Shown: piece by piece, positions 21,196-32,759 of the stretch
Position numbering within the stretch: the first letter of the stretch is position 1
Layout: each line of letters opens with the position of its first letter
Assembly: GCA_037044905.1 (NCBI GenBank)
Contig: JBAOKB010000026.1
Span: 1 to 58,215 of the forward strand
Direction of reading: 5' to 3'
From: Hortaea werneckii
Lineage: Eukaryota; Ascomycota; Dothideomycetes; Mycosphaerellales; Teratosphaeriaceae
Length of the DNA: 58,215 nucleotides
Position numbers and translations under genes: made by a program
The notes under the pieces: generated by a model
What the model saw: only the letters and a program-made list of their open reading frames with translations
Database searches by the model: none
Told to the model about the DNA's origin: nothing

Positions 21196-22200
21196 ATGTC
21201 GTCCAAGTTCGCACCATGGGCCCTCAGAAGCGCCAGCCGGGCTGTGCGCAGCGGCGCACAACAGCAACCGAGGAGGAGTTTCCAGGCCTCCGCCTTCAGG
21301 CGCAGCGAGGGTCTGAACGTGGTATGGATGGCGCACACCAAAAAGGAACAGTCTGGCACGCCTGCTGACGCGACAGTAGCACCGCGACTCCCCTAACAAC
21401 AACCCTTCGATCCCCTTCAAGTTCAACGAGACCAATGAGCGGCTTATCCAGGAAGTGCTCAGCCGGTATCCCAGCCAGTACAAGAAGGCGGCGGTCATGC
21501 CATTGCTGGACCTGGGCCAGCGCCAGCATGGCTTCACCAGCATCAGCGTCATGAACGAGGTGGCGCGGATACTGGAAATGCCGCCAATGAGAGTGTATGA
21601 GGTGGCCACATTCTACACCATGTACAACCGAAACCCAGTGGGCCGATTCCACGTTCAGTGCTGCACAACGGTAAGTGAAGAGAGACATTGGACGGTTACC
21701 GGGACGGCGGCTGACGTGAGGGCTAGACTCCCTGCATGCTGAAGGGCAGCGACGGCATCATGAAGGCGATTGAGGAGCACCTCAAGATCCACCACGGCGA
21801 GACGACCCCAGACAACATGTTCACGTTCACCGAGGTGGAGTGCCTTGGCGCCTGCGCCAACGCACCAATGGTCCAGATCAACGACGACTACTTTGAGGAT
21901 CTCACACCGGAGGGCATCAAGTCCCTCCTGACGGCACTGAAGGACGCAGCCGAGAAGACTGGCGCAGGCGGAATGGCGCCAGGTCTGCCAGGCGACTACG
22001 GCAAGGCAGAGGTTGACGGTGCGGCATCCGGTCGACCAGTCAAGCAAGGCGGTCCTGGCTACTCAGCACAGGGCGCATCTATCCCGGCCCCAGGCCCGAT
22101 GAGCAAGCGTGTATCTTGCGAGCCGGCAGGCGGCCTGACCAGTTTGACCGAAGAGCCCATTACCGGCGAGCAAATGTTGCGGAAAGATGGCGAGCTCTAG
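21196..22200 (+). CDS. nuo-24: NADH:ubiquinone oxidoreductase 24-kDa subunit (NDUFV2/nuo-24)
   Basis: Fe-S subunit of the NADH-oxidising N module of respiratory complex I, in the mitochondrial matrix arm. Exons 21196-21321, 21380-21670 and 21727-22200 give 296 aa; all junctions are in frame at codon boundaries. The N-terminus is a basic presequence (ALRSASRAVRSGAQQQPRRSFQ). The thioredoxin-like domain follows, with VMNEVARILEMPPMRVYEVATFYTMY. The 2Fe-2S (N1a) ligands are the Cys pair around CCTTTPC, whose codons flank intron 2, and the CLGAC pair. The C-terminus is a Gly/Pro-rich fungal tail. It is the fifth consecutive gene for a mitochondrial protein. Identity is very secure. Confidence 0.97.
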
Positions 22201-22943
22201 ATGTTAAATGCATGTACATGTACCATATTCTCGGAAAGAGAGAAAAGCCCAAGAGCAGCTAAACTGAAATAGAGTTGTACAGGAGAACGCCTTTTTTCAC
22301 TTTTCTTCCTTGAGGCTTGGACGGTGGGCTGATATCCTTAGGGGTATGGTTTTCTTTGTCGGATGAGACTCAGCCGTAAATCCTCGTTTTCGCAGCCTTT
22401 CTCACTATTGGAGTTGCCCTCCGTGTCGCACTGAATCGGGGCCATCGAATCAGCGGACTCGGACAAGACTTGGTGCTCCCCCCTTCAAACAAGTGGCGCA
22501 CGGTAGCGGACATGTATACGGCAACGCTTCCTCGTGTCTTGATGTGAAACCCGGGGAAGCACCATCCTGCACTCCGCACTACGCACTGACATGACAGGAA
22601 CGATGATCTTTGTCGTGGTCTAGATCGTTTGCCCATGCAACTCGCGTTTCCTTGTTGTCCACGCGCACTTTCCTTTCTTGTAAGGTTTGTGGCTGAAGCG
22701 CTCGCTTCCATTTCCGAGTTGGTGACGATAACTACATACCCAGGTACCTCAGCTTGTTCCAGTTGCTTCCTCACGGTCAGACGGAAAGCTTTCGGCTAGG
22801 GGCTTGCTATCACTCCTGGAGAGTGTATAATAGACCTCAAGCCCTCAACTCGCGAGCGATTTCCGCGCGGTCCAGCACGCCGGGAGCCGTTGTGTCGTGC
22901 AGTGAAAGCACCTGTACATACCACGAAGCTCGACAGCTTCACG
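22201..22943. other. intergenic, nuo-24 to secreted orphan
   Basis: A tandem gap of 743 bases. No gene, repeat or RNA was recognised. The last ~150 bases are the likely promoter and leader of the secreted protein gene. Confidence 0.6.
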
Positions 22944-23915
22944 ATGCGTGCCATGCCTTTGTTCGTTAGCACCTTCGCGCTCAGCTTGGCCATTGTGATT
23001 AATGGTCAGTCTCCTGAAATGTTGCTCTTTTAAGACATATATTGACGATTCGCAGCGGCGCCTTCCAACGACCACGTAAACTCAATGAAGCTACAAGAGA
23101 TCATGACCAACTTCTCTTCTTCCTTCGGCTGGGCTCTGGCAGGCTCGGCAACATCTACCAAGCAGCTCGAGACCATGTGTGATAACATCACAGAAACGGG
23201 CCATGGCATGTGGGCCACCCAAGGACTCATACCCGAACGCATTGTGAATCCAGTCTGCAACCAGTCCCATTCAGAGCCGAATGCCACGCTCGCGCTGCCG
23301 TGGATCGTATATTACAACACCAGAGTCTTCAGCACGCAGATCACCAATGCCTTCGCCTCGCAGAACAAGTCGGCCGATATGGAGTACCTCTGCGACAACC
23401 TGCGCTATCGTCTACTAGACGGCTTCGGTATCGAAGGGGCAACGGCCATTAATGCAACCTGCGATGCAGCCGCCCAGGCAAGGAATCCCCGGCCGGAAGC
23501 CGCGCTGGCTATGATCGACAAGAACGCTACAGATGCCTATCAGGATGCGCTCTCGAGACTATATGGGTTTTTGTTCGCTTCTTCGGCATGTACAAGCTCC
23601 GAACTCAACGACTACTGCGCCCAAGCTTCGCAACAGATCCCGAGCTGGGACAAGATGATGCTAAATGGCACACTTGTCGAGGAGACTATCTGCGACGTGA
23701 AGAGACCCATGTCGTCCGAGGACGCTAAGACACATCTTAGGGAGTGGATGTCGAAGGCCTTCAGTACGATCATAGGGTATGCTAGCAATGTTGACGGATG
23801 GCATGGTTGGTTGTGTGAGCACTTGGACGTAGAGTCTATGGAGGCTGTTGGGCTTGATGGGAGAGCAATATCAGCGCAGGTGTGCAACGAGGCTGAGGCC
23901 GCTGTGATATCGTAA
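22944..23915 (+). CDS. secreted, N-glycosylated cysteine-containing protein of unknown function
   Basis: I do not recognise the family. Exons 22944-23004 and 23056-23915 give 306 aa. The intron (GTCAGT...CGCAG) links a signal peptide to the body: MRAMPLFVSTFALSLAIVINA, cleavage predicted before APSND. The mature chain has nine cysteines, mostly in short CxN/CxA contexts, and eight N-X-S/T sequons (NFS, NIT, NQS, NAT three times, NKS, NGT), so it is probably secreted and heavily N-glycosylated. It is helix-rich with Trp residues and no membrane segment or GPI tail. Starting at the internal Met at 23085 would lose the signal peptide. It could be a surface protein or effector candidate; function is unknown. 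Confidence 0.75.
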
Positions 23916-24709
23916 GACGTTCTGAAACGAAGATTATGGAGGCAAGCATGTGGACGGATTCTTCGTCTGCAAGGACGAAGGGAAAGCAAGTACATCCTGC
24001 GCCAGCGGAAATGAACTCTACTTATGCTACAGAGACCTTCAGCTTGTCTGCGCAAAAGATGAAGTACTACGTAGAACCAGACATTGCAATGTCAATCTTC
24101 CCTTGCAGGACGTAACTCTATCCATGTCAGTACAGAGGACAAGTGATCTTAAGTAAAGATCAGAACGGATCGCACCATACCCAAAGCACCTGCTTAGGCA
24201 CAACATCGAGGACCTCATTTCCAGAGAATAATGATAATGTAAGTAGATTCTATCAATCCACGGTGTTTAAGCCTGGTTGAAGAGGCACGCTTATCACCTT
24301 CCCTTCTCTGCCCGATAAGTCGCATGGACCTTCCATGTTAGGCAGGTTTTTGGAGACCCACTTTCAGGCCCCTCTCAGCTGAGCTCGCCACGCCGTGGGC
24401 AACGTAGCTTAACTTCATCACCGTATGTGAAAGAAAGGCTGGCCGAGAGGGAATCGATAGCGTCTACGGCAAGCCTTAGCCATCAATAGGATTGCCCGCT
24501 GATGCACGTAATATTGTGAAACGCATCACGCGAATCCTTATCGGGAAGCAGCTTTAGCTCTGGCCCGGAATGCGGTAGACTTCAAATACCTACCCGTGAC
24601 TGCATCTGCTTCTCACTCTTATCCTGTCATCCACACTATCAACCTCGAATATCTGCACATAGCATTGTTTCGATCTCAAGTGTTCTGGCGGCGCACAACA
24701 TACAACACC
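23916..24709. other. intergenic, orphan to amine oxidase
   Basis: A tandem gap of 794 bases containing the 3' end of the secreted orphan and the amine oxidase promoter, which carries four GATAAG cores. No gene is supported. Confidence 0.6.
24290..24623. promoter_or_regulatory. four GATAAG cores upstream of amine oxidase
   Basis: GATAAG or its complement CTTATC occurs at 24290-24295, 24314-24319, 24537-24542 and 24618-24623, all within 420 bases of the start codon. This is the core recognised by AreA/NIT2-type GATA factors of nitrogen regulation, and amine oxidases are classic nitrogen-controlled genes. Sites are seen directly; regulation is inferred. Confidence 0.5.
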
Positions 24710-26958
24710 ATGGCCACAGAACTAAGCTCTTCCTTACCGCTGCGCACATCAAAGCAAGCGGATGTGCATCCCTTAGCGCCACTCAACTCGGATGAGATTC
24801 GAGCAGCAGCATCAATAATCCAGTCGCAGTGGCCGACCGGATCAGATCTTCGTGAGCTAGCTTCAGCGTCTAATTCAGTTCTCCACCAAGCTCACAACAT
24901 GTTCAGACTACAAATCAATCACGCTTGAAGAGCCGGCCAAAGCAGAGACAGTTCCCTTCCTGGAAGCTGAGCACAGCGGGAAGCAGCTCGCAAACATCCA
25001 CCGCCGGGCTCTTGTCACCTACTACCTCAGACGTACCGTAGGCATTGCCCAATGATTTCCCCATCAAGGCTAAGCTAATGCGCGGCAGAACAAATTCCAT
25101 GAGGCCATTGTGAACCTGACACAACAAACCGTTGAATCGAATGTCCGACTGGGTCCTAATGTACATGCACCAGGAGATGGCGAAGAGATCATGGCGATAG
25201 AGCGAATCGCTCTCGAGGATGAAGGCGTCCAGGCCGAAATCGCCAAGCTGAAGCTACCTGAAGGCACCTCTGTCGTTGTCGACCCATGGATTTACGGTTC
25301 AGACGGTATCAACGATGACGATCGCATGTGGCAGACATTCATGTACATGCGCGACCCTCGGAACTCAGGCGAAGCAGACTCGAACCACTATGCTTTGCCA
25401 CTCAGCATCTCCCCAGTGATTTCGTCGGAATCTATGAAGGTCATCCGCATCGACCACCTCCCTACAGGAAAGGACAACACGATCAAGGAACCTCAGCCTT
25501 GGACGCCAAAGCCGGCCAATGAATATATCCCTGAGGCCCAATCCCTCCGCACAGACTTGAAGCCTCTCAATGTCGTGCAGCCGGAAGGCGCCAGCTTCTC
25601 TGCAACGCAGCAAGGCACTTCTAACGTCATTGAGTGGCAAAAGTGGTATTTCCGCGTCGGGTTCAACCAAAGAGAAGGTATGGTGCTGTATGACGTCCGA
25701 TACGACGGCCGCAATCTCTTCTACCGCTTGTCACTGTCCGATATGAACATCCCCTATGCCGACCCGCGTCACCCTTTCCACAAGAAATCAGCCTTTGATC
25801 TAGGAGATGCTGGTGCGGGCGTGATGGCAAATAATCTCAAGCTTGGTTGCGATTGTCTTGGGTCCATCCACTACTTGTCTGCTGTACTATCGGACGACAA
25901 GGGTGAGCCAATGGAAATGCCAAATGTCGTCTGCATTCACGAGCAAGATGGCGGGATTGGCTGGAAGCACACCAATTACCGGACCGGCCGCGCGGCGGTG
26001 GTGCGCAATCGAGAACTTGTGCTGCAGTCCATAATTACTGTGGCGAACTACGAGTACATCCTGGCTTTCCAGTTCAATCAAGCTGGGGAGGTCGATTACG
26101 AAGTCCGTGCCACTGGCATCCTATCGACTCAGCCCATCGATGAGGGCCTTGATGTACCCTGGGGAACTGTTGTGCATCCAGGTGTGCTGGCAACGCATCA
26201 TCAGCACATCTTCTCTCTACGTGTAGATCCGATGATCGATGGCTACCAGAATCGACTCGTCTACGATGAGGCTTTGCCCATGCCACGTTCCGAGTTCAAC
26301 CCGCATGGTACCGGTTACTTCAGCAAAGAGACCGTCTGCGAGACTTCTGGTGGCTACGATGTCGACGTCTCCAAGAACCAAGTGTACAAGATCCAGAACG
26401 CTGGGGTTAGGAACCCAGTCAACAACAAGCCGTTGCGTACAAGATCCACGCGCCGCCTTTCCAGAAGATCATCTCTGATACCGAGAGCTTCAATTACAAG
26501 CGCGCCGAGTTTTCCGATCGCAACATCTATGCTGTCAAGTACCGAGATGGTGAGCTCTTCGCGGGTGGCAAGTATACCAACCAGTCGAGAGGCGGCACCG
26601 GTGTGCGGTCCTGGGCGGACAGGAAAGAAAACATTGTAGACGACGACTTGGTCGTCTTTATACAATTTGGCATCAACCATGTAAGTCGCAGGATTGGAAG
26701 CCTCTCCTATGCTTGTGCTGACCCTCTCAACAGATTCCACGAATTGAAGACTTCCCGGTGATGCCTTGCGAGATTATTAAGGTCTCGATGAAGCCAGTCA
26801 ACTTCTTCGACAAGAACCCAGCGCTCGACGTCCCGCCAAGCACCCAGGACTTCAACAAGTCAACCTTGATCAGCGAGGCGCACCAGCAGGGCGTGACTGA
26901 GGCGAAGATCAACGCAGACGGCACGGCGTGCTGTGCCGCACCCAGCAGCAAGCTTTGA
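24710..26958 (+). CDS. peroxisomal copper amine oxidase with a one-base frameshift
   Basis: Copper/TPQ amine oxidase, oxidising primary amines to aldehydes with release of ammonia and hydrogen peroxide. Exons 24710-24851, 24907-25037, 25089-26680 and 26734-26958. One base is missing near 26432-26435: upstream the frame runs to NNKP, and downstream the +1 frame continues as AYKIHAPPF through to the stop; restoring it gives about 696 aa, normal for the family. Catalytic features are intact: base Asp in AFDLGDAG, TPQ precursor Tyr in VANYEY, copper ligands in HHQH, and the third His in GINHIPRIEDFP. The C-terminus is SSKL, a PTS1 signal for peroxisomes. As read, the protein stops after about 50 foreign residues and lacks the third copper His. 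This is a recent mutation or a sequence error. Confidence 0.9.
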
Positions 26959-27749
26959 GGTGGCTGGGCAAGGAAGGCGATGTTGATCAGTGTCCGATCT
27001 AGACAGCACCGTTCTCAGCAAGCGAGCGTTACCGTATCGCTGGGACATGTATCTTTTTTGCATTCTGGCGGGCACGATTGGCTCCCCCGCTCCCCAGATT
27101 GCAACCCTTTATACGAGAGACTGCACTAGGCTCCATTCTGTTCGCTACTGGATTTTTGCGCTCGTAGTCCTCGCTCGTGTCTCGTTCTATCATTTGCGAC
27201 CGGTAGCGATGCTCATATTTCACGCAAACCATTTTGGTCAGCTAATAAGCTCGGCCGTGCTCCCGGAAAGTGATGAGCATGACCTGTGATTACTGCATCC
27301 GGTCACAAACGCGTGGGGTGCATATCAGCCTCCAGAAACAAGAAGTGATAGTGGCTTGCAACTTTTGTCTTAACCAAAACCATATGATCCACCCATTTTG
27401 CACACAATCTCACGATCACTACTACTGCCGCGATGCGTCGTCCAATACAAATGTGTTAGAGCGTAGTAAGCGACGGACCCAACAGGATTCGCTGCCGGGG
27501 ACAAGCGCAGCTGACTGGGGGGTCTGTATGCGAGATTGGGGGGACTGCTTTCAGCGGCGTGCGTTGGTGTGCATTGCTTTCTCCCCCCGGAATGTCCTGT
27601 CCTGCTCCCTTCGTGCTTTGCGGCTCGATTTGCAATTTGCCAGTCTGAACGACGATCTGCCCGTCAATGCTGTGCTTCCCGCTGCTGAGGTACGCCTGTC
27701 CTGCATGCAGGCTGCATCATGCCCTTTCCCCACCTTTTTTGGGGCATCA
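26959..27749. other. intergenic, amine oxidase to retroelement
   Basis: This 791-base flank keeps normal base composition with many CpA and TpG (for example around 27695-27720), so RIP did not reach it. An open frame spanning 27270-27818 ends inside the LTR and has no recognisable product. Confidence 0.6.
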
Positions 27750-27754
27750 AAAGA
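27750..27754 (+). repeat. target-site duplication, left copy (AAAGA)
   Basis: The five bases directly before the 5' LTR are AAAGA, identical to the five bases directly after the 3' LTR. Confidence 0.85.
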
Positions 27755-27920
27755 TGTGGATCATCAGTTTTGGGTGGATACTGCCGAGGTTTTTGGGGCT
27801 AATAGCCGAGGATATTAAGTAAGGGGTTATTTACAGCTGTATATTAACTAAGCTGCTGTACATAGTAGAAAATAACATACTTTTCCTATTCTATCTACCT
27901 CGTATCTATAGGGACTATTA
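27755..27920 (+). repeat. 5' LTR
   Basis: 166 bases, starting TGTGGATCATCAG and ending GGGACTATTA, the mutated form of the 3' LTR end GGGACCATCA. Its outer part keeps CpA/TpG; mutated sites appear at 27829 and again from about 27875 inward. By hand count it differs from the 3' LTR at 22 sites, all transitions. Confidence 0.92.
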
Positions 27921-27932
27921 GTTATAAGCCTG
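27921..27932 (+). other. primer binding site, half-molecule of initiator tRNA-Met
   Basis: The bases right after the 5' LTR read GTTATAAGCCTG. This matches the complement of the anticodon arm of initiator tRNA-Met (GTTATGAGCCTG) except for one G-to-A change of RIP type. Priming by an internal cut of this tRNA is known for Drosophila copia. There is no match to a tRNA 3' CCA end. Confidence 0.7.
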
Positions 27933-30900
27933 GATTCGTATTAATAAACTACTACTACTATTGTTAGATTAATAGTTTAGGTAGAATCGAGTAATATAGC
28001 TAGAGAGTATTAAAATCCTAGCTAAAATCTTATAAATATAGTATTAACCCGCTATTAACCGCCTACTTAAGTAGCCTTCTAATAGTTAAAGGAAGTGTTC
28101 TTAAGTAATTACATAAGATATTATAATTAGGCCGTTTAGACCTAGATTAAGGCTAAAAGCCTTAATATCTAGTAGTATATTAGTAGTAACTTTAAAGAAC
28201 TGCTAATACTTACTCCTTAGAGCGGAGAGAGTATAGATATCGATCTATAAAGCTTGTTAGTAAGAGAGCTAATACTACTAACCCTATAATTAGAACCGGT
28301 ACCTCTAGCCCTAGATACAAGTAATAGTAGCTAGAAGCAATATAAAAAATAAAAGCTTGTATATATAGTTATAATTAATCGATATAAGCTCTAGCTACAA
28401 GAGTATAAAGAGTTTAACCGTAATTATAAAGCTTTTATAGACTATATTAGTAGAACTACACCTCTAATATACTAATAGCAAATTACCGAAGCTTCTAATA
28501 GTCTCTTAGGCATAATTAAGATTATCTAGTAACTACTAAGCCCTAGTAGAGAGATTATAATCTTAAAACTAAATAATATGCTTAAAGAGCTTATAAAGGG
28601 TCTAAAGTCTAAGGATTTTAAGTAGTACCTTAATCGCTAAATACGTCTATATTCTCGAATAATAGCTATAAACTACTTAGTACTTAGTAATATCTAGTAC
28701 TAGTTCTACTATATAGTAGAAGACAAAATCGACATTATATAAGGACGTCTAATTATAGTATATACTACTAGGCTTAATAAGGTAATTGTAGACTTATAGT
28801 AGTTTTACTATAGAAAACTTAGAGGACTCTCGAAGAAGCTATAAACTAACGCACTCTTTGCTAGCTAGACGGAATTAGACTAGCTAAATCCCTTAAATCC
28901 TACTTTAAAGTAGAAGAAAGGGTCTACTTATACCTAGCTTATAAGTACTACTAGGTCTAATATCTATAGTAGTATCCGTAACTACCCTATAGCTAACTAC
29001 TAAAGCCGTCTAAGTGTTATAAATATAATTATAGCTTAGTATTAGAAATACGAGTACTATAAGAATTAGCTAAAGTATAAGGTCTACCTTATAAGAAGAA
29101 ACGCTAGATATAGAGACCTAGTAGCAATCTAAATACTAACAGACTACTATAAGGAGATATATTAATAAAGTAATAATACTACCGAGCCCTAAGATTTCTA
29201 TAGTTCTAAGCCTATTAAGTAGGTAAACGCTATTAGAATCGTACCTAAGATAGTTATAAGCTATAAAGCAACTATTAATACTAAGGAAATATAAATGCTA
29301 GATAGAGGATCTAATACCTATGTTATTAACAACCTAACCTATAGTAGCTTTAAGGTTAAGTCTATACTATTAGAAATTAAGATTATTACTAGTAACGGTA
29401 TACTTAAAGCTATAGCTCTCGGAACCGTATAGCTAAATCTTAAAAGTCCTTCTAGAAAGACTATCGCTCTTGTACTACAAAATATACTATATGTACTAGG
29501 CTTCTATATAAATCTAGTTGCCTTATCCTTAACCTATAAAATTAGCCTCTTCTTAGATAAGAGGGATAACTACTAGTATAATAGTAATAATATTAGAGTT
29601 ACTAAGATTAAGCGTTACGACAAGCTTCCCTTTTTAAATGTTTAGGCTCTAATAGGGAGCCTAGACATCTATATTATAGAGTAGCCGGTAGATTAGAATA
29701 GCTAGCTATATCCTATAAATACTATAGCCTAACGGCTAAAGTACTATAAGAAGGCCTTTATAGTAAACTTAAGGAAGGTAAAGCTAACTAGAAAAGTAAT
29801 ATCTAAGCGCTAGTATTAGATACTTAGCTATATCGGGGGTAATAGGATTTAGTATCTTAATTAAGTTACTAAAGGGGTAAGTATACTCTAGTTAGAGCTC
29901 CTAAATACGGCTAAGTATAAGGTGTGTGTATAATCTAAAGCAAAACATATTATCTTACGTCGAAAGCGTTATAATATTACTATACCTACGATCTTTAGAT
30001 AGATATTAATAGACTTTATAGAGTTTAACTAGGCCTATAATAGTAACTAGTATCTATTTTACGCTTATAATACCGCTATATATATTTACTTTATATAGAC
30101 TATACTAAACAAGACTTAAGAGAATGTAGTTAGGGCTATCTAAGAGCTTATTATATTCGTAAAGAGCCTTAACCGCTAGATTATAAATATATCTAGTAAT
30201 AATAATATAGTGTATAGTATTATCTTTCGATTATTACTAAGAGGAGAGTCTATTATATAGAGACCTTCTACTCTAGATACTCTAGTATAAGATTTAGCTA
30301 AGATTACTAGAGCCTTAATAGTAATAATAGTAAGATGCCTAGCTATTTAAGGTAATATCTCTTAGAATCTATAGCTAGAGCTAATTAGTACGGTAGCTTA
30401 CCTCCTAAATCGCTATCTAACGAAGTCTCTAGACTATAAGACCCTATTTAAGATAGCTATATAGTAGAAACCTATACTTTCTTATCTAATTAAGATAGGA
30501 TCTCGAGCTTATACTCTAAAGACTAGTTACTATAAGCTAGTAAAGTATAGCAAGCTTAAGTTAAGGGTCTATATTAGATATCTTATTAGGTATAATAGCA
30601 CTAACATCTATAGGATCTAGATCCTATTAATAAACAAGGTTCTTCGTACTAGAGACGTTATTTTTAATAAAAATCTAATATATAACTACGTCTCTAACCT
30701 TAACCTTAGATATATGTTTAGTCTAGAGCTTCTTTAGGCTATTAATATCCGGTACGAACTACTAGAGCTACTAGGCTTTAGATAGTTTAATATACTTATA
30801 GAGGGTTAATAGGAGAGTTAGTAGAAATCTATAGATAAGGTAGTATAGCTATAAGATCCTTAAGATTCTAATATAGAAGAGATCCTATATAGCTAAGAGG

Positions 30901-32759
30901 CCCTAATAGTTACTAGGGAATAGGAGATAGTAGAGGAACCTATCTATAATCTAGTTTTTCTACTAGAGAATTATTAATATTAATAGTATATAGTTACTAA
31001 AAGGCCCGCCTCTCTAACTACTTATAATCCGTCCGTTAGTAAAGTCTAAAGATTAATAGAGGCTCTAGTAGAGACTAATATAAGCGTATATACGCTATAG
31101 GGGATAATTATACGCTCTATTTATTTTATAAAGACAGTAGTATCTAAGAAATACGTTAAGGATATACCTTTAGAACCTCTAAAATAGAAGTAGGTTCTTA
31201 CCTCTCTATATATAGAGAAGTAGATAGTAGTAATAAACAAAGAATTTAATAAATAGGTTACTATAGATACTTTTAAGTAGGTGCTAATTAAAAACATAAA
31301 AGGTAATTTACTACCGTTAATATAGGTACTTAGGTATAAGAGTAATAATAAGGGAGTACTACTAAGGTTTAAGGCTTATCTTTATATAAGAGGTAACCTA
31401 TAGTCTACTATTTATAATACCTACTTAGCTACCCTATTAGCTAAGCTATTTAGACTAATAATAGCTCTTATTACTAAGTATAATATAGATACTATCTAGA
31501 TAGATACGGTAAATATATTCTTAAATACTATACTACTATAGCTAATTTATCTACAACCCCTAGATAGTATTAGTAAAAAGGGCTTTATATTAAAGTATAA
31601 GAAGGTACTCTACAGTTTAAAGAAGTTACTAAACCTATAGAATAGCAATTTAACTACGATACTACTAAAGCTTAATATAATTAAGGTTGTAGACTATTTA
31701 TAGGCTAAAGGGAGAGTACTACTATTCTTCTTTATAGATAATATTTGTATTACCTTTCCGCTAGAGGAGAGGGTAGAGGCCTTAGATATTTAGTAGAAAC
31801 TTATAAATATATACAAGATAAAGGATCTCGGTAAGTTAAAATAGTTTTGTACTATAAAAGTTATAAGAGACTAATAGAACAAAGTAACTTAGCTTACTTA
31901 GCGTAAATATTTAGAGAAGATTACTAGAAGATATAGACTATCTATTAATTTATAGCTAAAATCCCTACTTCCTACTAACTTTAGTTTAGAAAATACTAGT
32001 AAAATTACTCTACGGCAAATTTATAACTTTAGTAGTAGAGTTAAATCTATTAACTTTATAGTAGTATAAATAAGACTAGATATTATATTTACTACCTCCC
32101 TTCTAATATAATGCCTAGTAAACCTATCTAATAAGTATATAAAGGTAGTAGACTATATATTATAATATCTACTATCTACTATAGACCTTAGGCTCTAGTA
32201 TAGATTAAATTATAGTAATAAAGGATCTAAATTAATAATTACTCTAGAGTTCTATAGTACTTTAGATGCCTCTTTTACTAATAATAAAGAAACCTATAGG
32301 AGTAGTAAGGGTTTTACCTTCTTCCTCTTTAGAGGGCTTCTAAACTAGAAAGCTATAAAGCAATTTATAGTTACTAAGTCGTCTATAGAAGTAGAGCTCT
32401 ATAGTATTAGCTACGCTAGTACTAAGCTAATCTAGTAGATAAGAGTCCTAGAGTATATTAGACTTAAGCTACTAGAAAATCTAGTAATTTACTATAATAA
32501 TCGCTAAACTATCTGTATAATTACTTAGCTAAATAGAAAGATTAATACTAAGATACGGTATATTAATATTTAGTAGTACTAGCTACGAGAGTAGTATTAG
32601 GCAAGTAATATAGCTATTAAGTAGAGGTTAACTATAGATATACTAGTAGATAGTATAACAAAATTGCTACTAATCTAGCGGTACTTAGTATTTACTACTT
32701 AATTTAATATAAGTAGGCCGCCTATATAGTTATAAAATTAATAGACAGTATTATATTTA

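Noticed and set aside
27270..27818. 182-codon open frame ending inside the 5' LTR
   Set aside because: Its end reads into LTR sequence; no domain, and similarity of the last residues to the mutated 3' LTR is explained by the LTR repeat.
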